Made by a program: the position numbers and the translations under genes
Shown here: positions 27,279 to 36,487 of the stretch, piece after piece
Numbering within the stretch: position 1 is the stretch's first letter
Layout: each line of letters begins with the position of its first letter
From: Anaerolineales bacterium
Lineage (GTDB): Bacteria; Chloroflexota; Anaerolineae; Anaerolineales; Villigracilaceae
Assembly: GCA_030583885.1 (NCBI GenBank)
Contig: CP129480.1
Location: forward strand, 310,001-374,000
DNA: 64,000 nt
Reading direction: 5' to 3'
The notes under the pieces: generated by a model
Seen by the model: only the letters and a program-made list of their open reading frames with translations
Told to the model about the DNA's origin: nothing
The model's database searches: none

Positions 27279-28085
27279 ATGGATTTCAAAATACAGGTTA
27301 CCGGACTGAACCAATTACTCGCGGTCATCTACGGGGAGGAGACCAAACTCAGCACATTACTCCGCGATCTTGGTTTCGAGCAGGGGCAGATCGAGCAGGT
27401 GCGTGAGGCACATCTTGAGTCTGTTGTCGCGCAGTTCCTTGAGGTCATCCACAAACGCCTGACCAGCGATTCGGGTAAGGATACGTACTATCGAATCCTC
27501 TCCCGCCGCTACGGATTGGACGGCGAAGCGCCCGAACAACTCTCCGCCATTGCCGAAAAGCAAAATCACAGCCCTGAATTTCTGCGCCAATTATTCGAGG
27601 AGATCATCCAGCGCTGCCAGAGCAAAACCTGGCAGGTGGAATTGAAGAAAAGTTTAAAGCATATCGTGGTGGAGAAACTGGGCGAATTAGACCAGCGTCC
27701 CTCGCGTGAACACATCGCGGAGAAATTGAAGCGGCTGGAAAACCTGCGCGGCGCAACGGATATAACGAGATTGGATTACGAAGCCAAACGCGCCGGGATA
27801 CTCAAACAGATCCAGGCGGAGCTGGACGCGCTCGATTCGGAATACAAGCCTTTGCTTGAATCAGCGGAAGAAAACACCGCCGCGCTGGAAAATGAGATCA
27901 AGACCGATGTGCTGCTGCACGGCGAGAGCGTGTCGGCGGGATCGTACCGCGTCACCTATTCCCAGGGACGCATTTCATGGGACAACGACGGTCTTGCAAA
28001 ATACGCGCAGGCGCATCCCGAAGTCGTCAAGTTCCGCAAGCAGGGACAGCCGATCGTTACCCTGCGGGTTATCAATAAAGATTGA
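27279..28085 (+). CDS. Unknown protein with sigma region 4-like segment and coiled coil
   Basis: The protein has 268 residues and no signal peptide. Residues about 65-108 (YYRILSRRYGLDGEAPE then a helix pair ending in RQLFEEII) fit the spacing of a sigma factor region 4 helix-turn-helix. Residues about 145-205 are a charged coiled coil. The last 45 residues (SYRVTYSQGRISWDNDGL...AHPEVVKFRKQG) form a compact beta/alpha module that I have the impression of having seen in phage-type proteins of unknown function; this is recollection, not a search result. AAGGGAG precedes the ATG. It overlaps the next gene by 4 bp, so the two work in one operon. I cannot assign a role. Confidence 0.6.
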   Translation: MDFKIQVTGLNQLLAVIYGEETKLSTLLRDLGFEQGQIEQVREAHLESVVAQFLEVIHKRLTSDSGKDTYYRILSRRYGLDGEAPEQLSAIAEKQNHSPEFLRQLFEEIIQRCQSKTWQVELKKSLKHIVVEKLGELDQRPSREHIAEKLKRLENLRGATDITRLDYEAKRAGILKQIQAELDALDSEYKPLLESAEENTAALENEIKTDVLLHGESVSAGSYRVTYSQGRISWDNDGLAKYAQAHPEVVKFRKQGQPIVTLRVINKD

Positions 28086-29047
28086 ACCTGCCTCCTGATT
28101 TCATCAAAACGATCCACAGCACCTTTGGCGAGGACGGGCGGATGATGCTGGCGCGCCTGCCTGAATTGATCGCAGACGCATCCACGCGCTGGGGATTGAC
28201 GGATGTTTGGCCGGTTTCCAACCTTTCCTATAATTTCGTTGCGTTTGCAAAACGTCCCTCACCCCCAGCCCCTCTCCCTGAGGGAGAGGGGAGTGTAATT
28301 CTCAAGATCGGCGTGCCGCGCGGTGAACTGGCAAGCGAGCTGGCGGCGTTGCGCTTATTCAATGGGCATGGCGCCTGCCGTCTATTGGAGTGTGACGAAG
28401 AACGCGGGATGTCACTGTTGGAACGACTCGTGCCGGGGACGATGCTCTCCGAGTTGGCGGACGACGACGAACGCACACACATCGCCGTGGATGTAATGCA
28501 AAGGCTTTGGGCTCAAAGCGGCGTCCCCGCCGCCAAGGAAAGTGCCCAGAATGGGTACGGCGGCTTGAGCAATACATTTATTCGATTATCCGATTGGTTC
28601 GATGGGTTGAAGAAAATCCGCCCGCATTTTGGCGGCGGGACGGGACCTTTCCCGAAGGAAATTCTGGAGCGGGTCGAAACGTCGTTATTGGAGTTATTTA
28701 CGGATGATGATATCCGCCTGATGCACGGGGATTTTCACCATTACAACATCTTGAAATCCGGGCGGGGATGGCTGGGGATCGACCCGAAGGGCGTGATCGG
28801 GCCAGTCGGCTACGAGATCGGTCCGCTGATGATTAACCCGTGGAAGGGCTTTTCGGACTGGGGCAGTTTTCAGATTATGTCAAAGAGGCGGGTGGACATC
28901 ATCCACGAGAGGCTGGGTTGGGAGCGGGAGCGGATCATCCAGTGGGCGCTGGCACATGCCGTCCTCTCCGCATGGTGGAGCATTGAAGATGGGACAGATT
29001 GGGAGTATTCACTGGAATGTGCGAAGATATTTTCCGAAATTAAATGA
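28082..29047 (+). CDS. Aminoglycoside (streptomycin/hydroxyurea) phosphotransferase-like kinase
   Basis: A 321-residue protein of the APH_6_hur type. The catalytic loop is MHGDFHHYNIL, the metal-binding motif IDPKGVIG and an N-lobe ATP Lys is in VILKIG. Such enzymes phosphorylate aminoglycosides or unknown small alcohols; resistance is not implied. The start is probably the TTG that overlaps the previous stop (TTGA); the next ATG at 28142 would remove 20 residues. Residues about 59-70 (RPSPPAPLPEGEG) are encoded by an inserted palindromic repeat. The stop codon lies inside the terminator stem that follows. Confidence 0.8.
   Translation: MNLPPDFIKTIHSTFGEDGRMMLARLPELIADASTRWGLTDVWPVSNLSYNFVAFAKRPSPPAPLPEGEGSVILKIGVPRGELASELAALRLFNGHGACRLLECDEERGMSLLERLVPGTMLSELADDDERTHIAVDVMQRLWAQSGVPAAKESAQNGYGGLSNTFIRLSDWFDGLKKIRPHFGGGTGPFPKEILERVETSLLELFTDDDIRLMHGDFHHYNILKSGRGWLGIDPKGVIGPVGYEIGPLMINPWKGFSDWGSFQIMSKRRVDIIHERLGWERERIIQWALAHAVLSAWWSIEDGTDWEYSLECAKIFSEIK
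28256..28294. repeat. CCCCTCTCCC palindromic repeat translated inside a gene
   Basis: CCCCTCTCCC (28269-28278) pairs perfectly with GGGAGAGGGG (28282-28291) around TGA, preceded by CCTCACCCCCAG. This sequence type is common as an interspersed intergenic repeat in many bacterial genomes (established from memory). Here it is read in frame within the kinase N-lobe, next to the ATP-binding strand. Confidence 0.7.
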
Positions 29048-29079
29048 CAGAGCCTCCCAAATAGGAGGCTCTGTCATTT
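29042..29079. terminator. Bidirectional terminator overlapping a stop codon
   Basis: A perfect 16-bp stem (29042-29057 with 29064-29079) and a 6-nt loop. The TGA of the kinase gene (29045-29047) is inside the left arm. Short A3/T4 tracts flank it. It separates the kinase from the convergent 49-residue gene. Confidence 0.85.
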
Positions 29080-29090
29080 TGAAAGGTTGT

Positions 29091-29240
29091 TTACTTACCG
29101 AACAGGGAGGCCAGGGCATATCCCAGGGCAAGGATGCCGGCGATGATGCCGAACATTGGAAGCGCCACAAAGGCGCCAATGCCGACCCAGAGGAAGTATA
29201 ACCACATGCACCAACCGGAAATCGTTTGAGGTAAAGACAT
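29091..29240 (-). CDS. 49-residue membrane protein
   Basis: A short frame with AAGGAGAG eight bases before its ATG. The product starts MSLPQTISGWCMWLYFLW and then continues as a second hydrophobic, glycine-rich segment (about residues 19-45) ending in GK. The two helices with little else suggest a small membrane subunit or regulatory peptide. It is convergent with the kinase gene and divergent from the ABC exporter gene. No family recognised. The ribosome site and clean terminator support its reality. Confidence 0.7.
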   Translation of the reverse strand: MSLPQTISGWCMWLYFLWVGIGAFVALPMFGIIAGILALGYALASLFGK

Positions 29241-29347
29241 TTCACACTCTCCTTGTGAGTTGAAAGTTTGGCTGGCAGGATCGCCAGTCCAAATAAGATA
29301 ACCCGTATCTGAATTAATAGTTGCGGAATCGATGAATTCAAAAATGA

Positions 29348-29353
29348 TACAAT
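29348..29353 (+). promoter_or_regulatory. TACAAT box before the ABC exporter genes
   Basis: TACAAT ends 6 nt before the ATG at 29360 and no Shine-Dalgarno site is present, indicating a leaderless start. Confidence 0.55.
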
Positions 29354-29359
29354 TGTTCT

Positions 29360-31123
<1,764 letters not shown>

Positions 31124-31129
31124 CATTAT

Positions 31130-31214
31130 TGTCATTGCGAGGGCGTCAGCCCGAAGCAATCTCTCCATTTACATGAGTTTGCTTCGTCGGGCTATCGCCC
31201 TCCTCGCAATGACA
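31130..31214. repeat. REP-like GTCATTGCGAGG inverted repeat between ABC genes
   Basis: TGTCATTGCGAGGGCG on the left is matched by CGCCCTCCTCGCAATGACA on the right with one extra bulge, and the inner arms CAGCCCGAAGCAA and TTGCTTCGTCGGGCT also pair. The words GTCATTGCGAGG and CGAAGCAATCT recur as interspersed repeats in many bacterial genomes (from memory). It lies inside an operon and ends next to the GAGG ribosome site of the second gene. Confidence 0.85.
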
Positions 31215-31225
31215 GAGGATTATTT

Positions 31226-33040
31226 ATGGGTTTCTTTGTAGGATTAAACGACGAAAAATACGACCGCCAGTATACAGACCGTGTACTGGTCAACCGCATG
31301 GTCAACTACTTCAACACGCAGACTGCGCGGCTGATATATGCATCCATCACCATCATCGTGCTGGCATTCATCGGCGCGGCACTGCCCATCCTTGTCAGCC
31401 GCATGGTGGACCTGATCCAGGACCAGCCTGGCGTGGCATCCATTGCATGGGTGGGGCTGGCACTTGTCGGCGTGGCATTCGGCTTGTGGGGACTGAACTG
31501 GCTGCGGCGGAGTCTGATCGTGCGCGCCGTCGGCGATGTGGTTCTGGACATGCGCTCCCGCGCCTTCCGCGCCGCCGCCGAGCATGACCTCTCGTTCTAC
31601 GATCAATTCTCGTCGGGCCGCATCGTCTCACGCATCACCTCCGACACGAACGACTTCGGCCAGCTCGTGGTCATCGTCACCGACGTGGTCGCACAGATGA
31701 TGCAGGCGGTCATCATTGCGGTGGTGCTCTTCCGCACGGAATGGCGGCTGGCATTGCTGTTGATCGGTTTTATGCCGGTCATCTTCGGCGTCGCATCCAT
31801 CTTCCGCGTACTGGCGCGGCGGGTGAGCCGGCGCGGCATGAAAGCCATGTCCGACGTGAACGCGGCCATCAAGGAAACCATCAGCGGCATTTCGATCGCG
31901 AAAAATTTCCGGCAGGAGCAGGAGATCTTCAAGTCGTTCGATGAATCGAACCAGCAGTCGTATCACGTCAACGTGCAGCGCGGTTTTATTCTTTCGCTGG
32001 TCTTCCCCGTGCTGAATGCGCTCGGCGGCATCTTCGTCGGCGTCCTGATCTATGTCGGCGGGTGGAGCGCCGCACAGGGCATGGTCAGCATCGGGGCGTG
32101 GTATCTCTTCATCATGAGTCTCGACCAGTTCTTCTTCCCTGTTTTGAACCTGACCTCGTTCTGGGCACAGATCCAAAGCGGACTTTCCGCCGCGGAACGC
32201 GTCTTCGCCTTGATCGACGCCGACCCGAACGTCATCCAAAACGAAAAACAGGATGTGCCGCGGCTGAAAGGCGGAATCCATTTTGACGCGCTTCACTTCC
32301 GCTATTCGGACAAGGAGGCGGTTCTTACAGGCTTCAACCTGCTCGTACAACCCGGGGAGAATCTTGCGCTGGTGGGACATACCGGCGCCGGCAAGTCGTC
32401 CATTGCAAAATTGATCGCGCGTTTCTATGAATATCAGCAGGGACGTTTGTTGATTGATGGGCGCGACATCCGCACCTTTGACCTGACCCAATACCGCCGC
32501 CAGCTTGGCATTGTCTCCCAGGTTCCATTCCTGTTCTCCGGCACGATCATGGAGAATATCCGCTACGCCGCGCCCGGCGTCCCGCAAGAGGAGCTGCTCA
32601 AACTTGCAAAGAAGATCGGCGACGGCGAATGGCTGGAAACCCTGCCGGAAGGTCTGCACACCGAAGTCGGCGAGCGCGGCAACCGCCTCTCGATGGGACA
32701 GCGCCAGCTCGTGGCGTTGATGCGTGTGCTGGTTCAAAACCCCGCCATCTTTATATTGGATGAAGCCACTGCCAGCATCGACCCGTTCACTGAATGGCAG
32801 ATCCAGCAGGCGTTGAATCTCATTTTGAAGAATACGACCAGCATCCTCATCGCGCACCGCCTGTCCACCGTCAAAGCCGCGGATAGAATCGTGGTCATGC
32901 AAAAAGGGACGATCATCGAGGAAGGCGATCACGACGGCCTGCTGGAGCAAAACGGACATTATGCAGAGTTATACAACACGTATTTCAGGCATCAATCACT
33001 TGCCTATGTGGAACAGATGAAGGAAATGGTCGGAAAATAA
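31226..33040 (+). CDS. ABC exporter subunit 2 (consensus catalytic site)
   Basis: A 604-residue partner of the preceding exporter half: six membrane helices (about 40-320), Walker A GHTGAGKSS, Walker B FILDEATASID with the catalytic Glu, but an altered signature LSMGQRQL in place of LSGGQ. Combined with subunit 1, this gives one competent ATP site (this Walker pair plus subunit 1 signature) and one degenerate site. GAGG seven bases upstream is the ribosome site, supplied right at the edge of the REP-like repeat. Confidence 0.9.
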   Translation: MGFFVGLNDEKYDRQYTDRVLVNRMVNYFNTQTARLIYASITIIVLAFIGAALPILVSRMVDLIQDQPGVASIAWVGLALVGVAFGLWGLNWLRRSLIVRAVGDVVLDMRSRAFRAAAEHDLSFYDQFSSGRIVSRITSDTNDFGQLVVIVTDVVAQMMQAVIIAVVLFRTEWRLALLLIGFMPVIFGVASIFRVLARRVSRRGMKAMSDVNAAIKETISGISIAKNFRQEQEIFKSFDESNQQSYHVNVQRGFILSLVFPVLNALGGIFVGVLIYVGGWSAAQGMVSIGAWYLFIMSLDQFFFPVLNLTSFWAQIQSGLSAAERVFALIDADPNVIQNEKQDVPRLKGGIHFDALHFRYSDKEAVLTGFNLLVQPGENLALVGHTGAGKSSIAKLIARFYEYQQGRLLIDGRDIRTFDLTQYRRQLGIVSQVPFLFSGTIMENIRYAAPGVPQEELLKLAKKIGDGEWLETLPEGLHTEVGERGNRLSMGQRQLVALMRVLVQNPAIFILDEATASIDPFTEWQIQQALNLILKNTTSILIAHRLSTVKAADRIVVMQKGTIIEEGDHDGLLEQNGHYAELYNTYFRHQSLAYVEQMKEMVGK

Positions 33041-33076
33041 AAATTCGCCCGATGGCAAAACCCATCGGGCGAATTT
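33041..33076. terminator. Bidirectional terminator
   Basis: A perfect 15-bp stem (33041-33055 with 33062-33076) directly follows the ABC stop codon and lies before the convergent trkA-like gene; A/T-rich ends serve both directions. Confidence 0.85.
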
Positions 33077-33083
33077 ATTTCCA

Positions 33084-33764
33084 TTACAGTACAGACCGGT
33101 CTGGCGGCTCAAGCAGGATGGCGAGTTTTTTTGCGCCTTCATCGTCGGTGACGGCAAGCACTTCATCGCCTTCTTCAAATGCAATCGTGCCGCGCGGCAG
33201 GGTCACCTGTCCATTGCGGATGATGGCGGCGATCACGCACTGCTCGGGCAGGCCCAGGTCCTTGAGCGGCACGCCGATCGCCTGCGCGCCCTTTGGAACC
33301 TTCTCCTCGACCAGCGAGTAACGTCCACGGCGGAGTTTGAGCAGGGTCATCATGTCACCCAGCGACATTTCCTCCTGAATGAGATGCGCCATCACGTCGG
33401 CTTGATTGATGGTCTCGTCCACATGGAAGTTTTTATCGAACAGCCAGGCATTGCGCGGATTGTTGATGCGCGCCACGGTACGTTTGACCTTGAACATCGT
33501 CCGCGCAAGGTAGCACAATACGAGATTGGCGGCGTCATCATTGGTGCAAGCCACCAGTACGTTTGCTTTTTCCAAGCCGGCCTGTTTCAAGACGGCAGGG
33601 TCGGTTGCCTGCCCTTCGTAGATGACCTCGGTGGGAAGTTCGTGATGGAGACGGGTCAGCAGCTCGCGGCGATGCTCCACAAGGCGGATTTCATAGTTTT
33701 GAGCGATCAAATCCGCGGCAAGTTGGGCGCCTGTGCGCCCACCCCCGGCAATAAATACGAACAT
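33084..33764 (-). CDS. TrkA/RCK-type potassium uptake regulator, second copy
   Basis: A 226-residue protein with an RCK_N Rossmann domain (FVFIAGGGRTGAQLA, acidic residue in LVEHR) and an RCK_C domain (about 145-215). It differs from its neighbour in having Glu at the ribose-binding position. Its start is one base from the stop of the first TrkA, so they are coupled. Paired TrkA proteins next to an APC permease also occur in Mycobacterium tuberculosis (ceoB, ceoC and Rv2690c, from memory), which favours control of potassium transport. Confidence 0.88.
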   Translation of the reverse strand: MFVFIAGGGRTGAQLAADLIAQNYEIRLVEHRRELLTRLHHELPTEVIYEGQATDPAVLKQAGLEKANVLVACTNDDAANLVLCYLARTMFKVKRTVARINNPRNAWLFDKNFHVDETINQADVMAHLIQEEMSLGDMMTLLKLRRGRYSLVEEKVPKGAQAIGVPLKDLGLPEQCVIAAIIRNGQVTLPRGTIAFEEGDEVLAVTDDEGAKKLAILLEPPDRSVL

Positions 33765-33765
33765 A

Positions 33766-34431
33766 TTACGCCTCCCTGCCTTCCTGCAGCTTTGCGCGCA
33801 GGGCTTTTACGCCATCCAAGGTTGCACTGACGGTAAGCACATCACCGCTCGTGAGCGTGGAGTGCGGGGTCGGCAGTTGCGCCCGCCCCGCACGAGTTAG
33901 CGCGGCACAGACGATCTGGCCGCATCCATCCAATAGATCAGAGATGGTCATGCCATCCCATTTGGGGGAGATATACATTTCGTACATCTCCACTTCGCCG
34001 TTCCCGGCTGAGAATACCGCGCGGAAGGACGGGTCGATCAGCAATTCCTGCACGCGTTCCGCACCCCAGGCAGTGGAACTGACAAGCTGCAGGCCAAAGG
34101 CTTCGAGCATTTCGCGCATGGCAGGGTCATAATTGCGGACGATGACCTGCTTCACGTTGGGGTAATGCGCGCGGACGGTATGCCCGATGACGGCGTTCAT
34201 CGTATCCGAGTTGGTGACGACGGCAACGCCGTCAGCCTTATCTGCACCGGCGCGGGATAATGTGTCAGCGGAAAGAGAGTCTCCCTCAACAGTGCGCCCT
34301 CGAAAGTCCGGGTGGAGGCGGTTGAATGCCTTTTGATCGCTGTCCACCACCACCACCTGGTATCCATTTTGGAAGAGGCGGTAGGCCAGATCCGCGCCAA
34401 CCCTTCCGCAGCCTACAACAATAAAATTCAT
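33766..34431 (-). CDS. TrkA/RCK-type potassium uptake regulator, first copy
   Basis: A 221-residue RCK protein: NAD-binding motif FIVVGCGRVGADLA with VVDSD (Asp at the ribose site), a ligand pocket including VTNSD, and a C-terminal RCK_C domain (about 140-215). GGAG lies 7 bp before the ATG. It is encoded between the APC permease and the second TrkA, 11 bp after the former. It would gate the transporter in response to nucleotide; ligand identity (NAD, ATP or c-di-AMP) is not visible. Confidence 0.9.
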   Translation of the reverse strand: MNFIVVGCGRVGADLAYRLFQNGYQVVVVDSDQKAFNRLHPDFRGRTVEGDSLSADTLSRAGADKADGVAVVTNSDTMNAVIGHTVRAHYPNVKQVIVRNYDPAMREMLEAFGLQLVSSTAWGAERVQELLIDPSFRAVFSAGNGEVEMYEMYISPKWDGMTISDLLDGCGQIVCAALTRAGRAQLPTPHSTLTSGDVLTVSATLDGVKALRAKLQEGREA

Positions 34432-34442
34432 TCCATAGCTCC

Positions 34443-36413
34443 TTAATGCCCGCCGTTTTCATGGACGTGATAGGGCACATTTGTAATTACGATATCGTGC
34501 AAATGCTTCAACTGACTGCGTAATATTTCCGCCGTATTGGTGTGCAATACAGAGGTCATGCGGTTGTCTGAAATGAATTCAGGCACCACAATCGTGATGG
34601 TCTCGCCGGGCTGGCGCTGTGCTGCAATATCGGCAATGTAGCCAAGGATCGGTTCGATGAAAAGACGGTAGGGGGAATCCAGCATCACCAGGCGGATGCC
34701 CTCGCCCCAGGTCTCCCATTTTTTACGGACCTTTTCAGAATCTTCCGGTTCGATCGTAACGTGGACCGCGGTCACATCGTCCGAAAGCATGCGTGCATAG
34801 CGCAGGGCGGAAAGCGTCCCCTGATGCACCCCGCTGATCGGCATGATCACGCGGTGGCGCATGGCATGCGGCGGGATGACACCGATATTATCCAGCGAGA
34901 GTTTTTGGGCAAGTCTTTTGTAATGGCCGTGGATCAGCCATAATGCCCAAATCAGGACGGGGATCAGGATCAACACAACATACGCGCCGTCCTGAAATTT
35001 TGTGACCGCAAACACAATCATGACCAGAGCAGTGCTCAACGCACCGAATCCGTTGAAGACCATTTTTACCCGCCACATGCGGTCAAATTGAAGCCGTGTC
35101 ACCCGCCTGGAAGTTTGATCTCCTTCATGATCCGGATGAATTTTTCCGCTTCGCCGCCAGCGCAGCGCCATGCCAAACTGCGCCAGGGTAAAAGACAGGA
35201 ACACGCCAATGGCATACAGGGGAATGAGACGCGTTACACTGGCTTGAAAGATGATAATCAATAGGGAGGAGAGAAGTGCCAGGGCAACAATGCCGCGCGA
35301 GTACACCAAACGACTGCCTCGATACGTTAACTGGCGCGGCAGAAAACCGTCACCGGCCATCAATGCCCCCAACCGCGGGAACCCGGCAAAGGCGGTATTT
35401 GCAGCGAGAATCAAAATGATGGTTGTGCCGAGAATAACGGCAAGATACATGAATCCCTGACCGCCAAATATGGTGCGGGCCAGCTGGGAAATGACTGTCT
35501 CGATTTCCGATGGAACGGCGCCGACACGGCTGGCAAGGAAGGAAATGCCGAGGAACAGGCTCGCCAAGATGAAGCCCATCCATGACAAGGTGACGGCGGC
35601 ATTCTTACTGCGCGGCTCCTTGAAGGCGGTGATGCCGTTGGAAATGGCTTCGATTCCCGTCAGGGCGGCGGTACCGCTGGAGAAGGCGTGCAGGATAAGC
35701 AAGGGCCCAAGCACGGATGTGATCCCATGCGCGTGGATCTCAGGCGGGTCCACCACCAAGCCCAGCGATCCACTAAAGTATTTGAACACACCAGCGCCGA
35801 GCGTAACGAACATGATGACAACAAACGACAAACTTGGCACGGCAATCGCGGCGCCGGATTCGCGTACGCCGCGCAGGTTAATAAACATGATGAAGAAAAC
35901 GGCTGTCACCGCAAGAACGACACGGTATTCATGCAAGGCCGGGTAGGCAGAGACAATTTGTGCCACCCCGGAGGAAATCGACACCGAAACCGTCAGGATG
36001 TAATCGGTAAGCAGGGAGGATGCCGCAACAAGACCCGCCAATTCACCAAGGTTATCGCGCGCAACAACATAGGCGCCCCCGCCATCTGGGTAGGCATGAA
36101 TGACCTGAATATATGAAATGGAAACGATGGCAAGCAGGATGACAATTGCCAGAGAAATTGGAAACACATATCCAAACGCGATCGTTCCCGCAGCAGCCAG
36201 CACGACCATCATCTCCTGCGTGGCGTACGCGTTCGACGAGAGCGCATCCGAGGCAAAGACTGCCAGCCCAACCATTTTTCCGATGGTTTCATGCGGGGCA
36301 TCTGCTGTGGATAACGGGCGCCCGATCAGCCAGGATCGCCAGCCTCTGCGGGGTTTATATGCCGTTGTGCGTTCGATAATGGGAGTTTGTGAACTGTCTT
36401 TTTGGTTGATCAT
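34443..36413 (-). CDS. KimA-like APC-family permease, probable potassium importer
   Basis: A 656-residue membrane protein with about 12 helices (to about residue 470) and a soluble C-terminal tail of about 170 residues. The N-terminal GRPLSTADAPHETIGKMVGLAVFASDALSSNAYATQE and helix 2 YPDGGGAYVVARDNLG resemble the KimA (YdaO) proton-potassium symporter of Bacillus. Two TrkA/RCK genes follow at once, which strongly favours potassium over amino acids. The preceding gap has only 74 bp, so the ydaO riboswitch found before Bacillus kimA is absent. An amino acid permease role is the alternative. Confidence 0.8.
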   Translation of the reverse strand: MINQKDSSQTPIIERTTAYKPRRGWRSWLIGRPLSTADAPHETIGKMVGLAVFASDALSSNAYATQEMMVVLAAAGTIAFGYVFPISLAIVILLAIVSISYIQVIHAYPDGGGAYVVARDNLGELAGLVAASSLLTDYILTVSVSISSGVAQIVSAYPALHEYRVVLAVTAVFFIMFINLRGVRESGAAIAVPSLSFVVIMFVTLGAGVFKYFSGSLGLVVDPPEIHAHGITSVLGPLLILHAFSSGTAALTGIEAISNGITAFKEPRSKNAAVTLSWMGFILASLFLGISFLASRVGAVPSEIETVISQLARTIFGGQGFMYLAVILGTTIILILAANTAFAGFPRLGALMAGDGFLPRQLTYRGSRLVYSRGIVALALLSSLLIIIFQASVTRLIPLYAIGVFLSFTLAQFGMALRWRRSGKIHPDHEGDQTSRRVTRLQFDRMWRVKMVFNGFGALSTALVMIVFAVTKFQDGAYVVLILIPVLIWALWLIHGHYKRLAQKLSLDNIGVIPPHAMRHRVIMPISGVHQGTLSALRYARMLSDDVTAVHVTIEPEDSEKVRKKWETWGEGIRLVMLDSPYRLFIEPILGYIADIAAQRQPGETITIVVPEFISDNRMTSVLHTNTAEILRSQLKHLHDIVITNVPYHVHENGGH

Positions 36414-36487
36414 CGTTACCAGCCTGCCGGCAAAATCATACAGTCCCTGGAACAGGACAAGGGTGGATTATAGTACAAATCCGTTTT

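Noticed and set aside
28082..29047. Acquired antibiotic resistance gene
   Set aside because: The APH-like family includes many housekeeping or unknown kinases, and no mobile element or cassette surrounds it.
31628..32959. 443-codon open frame on the minus strand
   Set aside because: It is antisense to ABC exporter subunit 2 and has a low-complexity, His/Asp-rich product typical of a shadow frame.
36414..36487. ydaO-type (c-di-AMP) riboswitch before the KimA-like gene
   Set aside because: The gap of 74 bp is too short and shows none of the expected helices.
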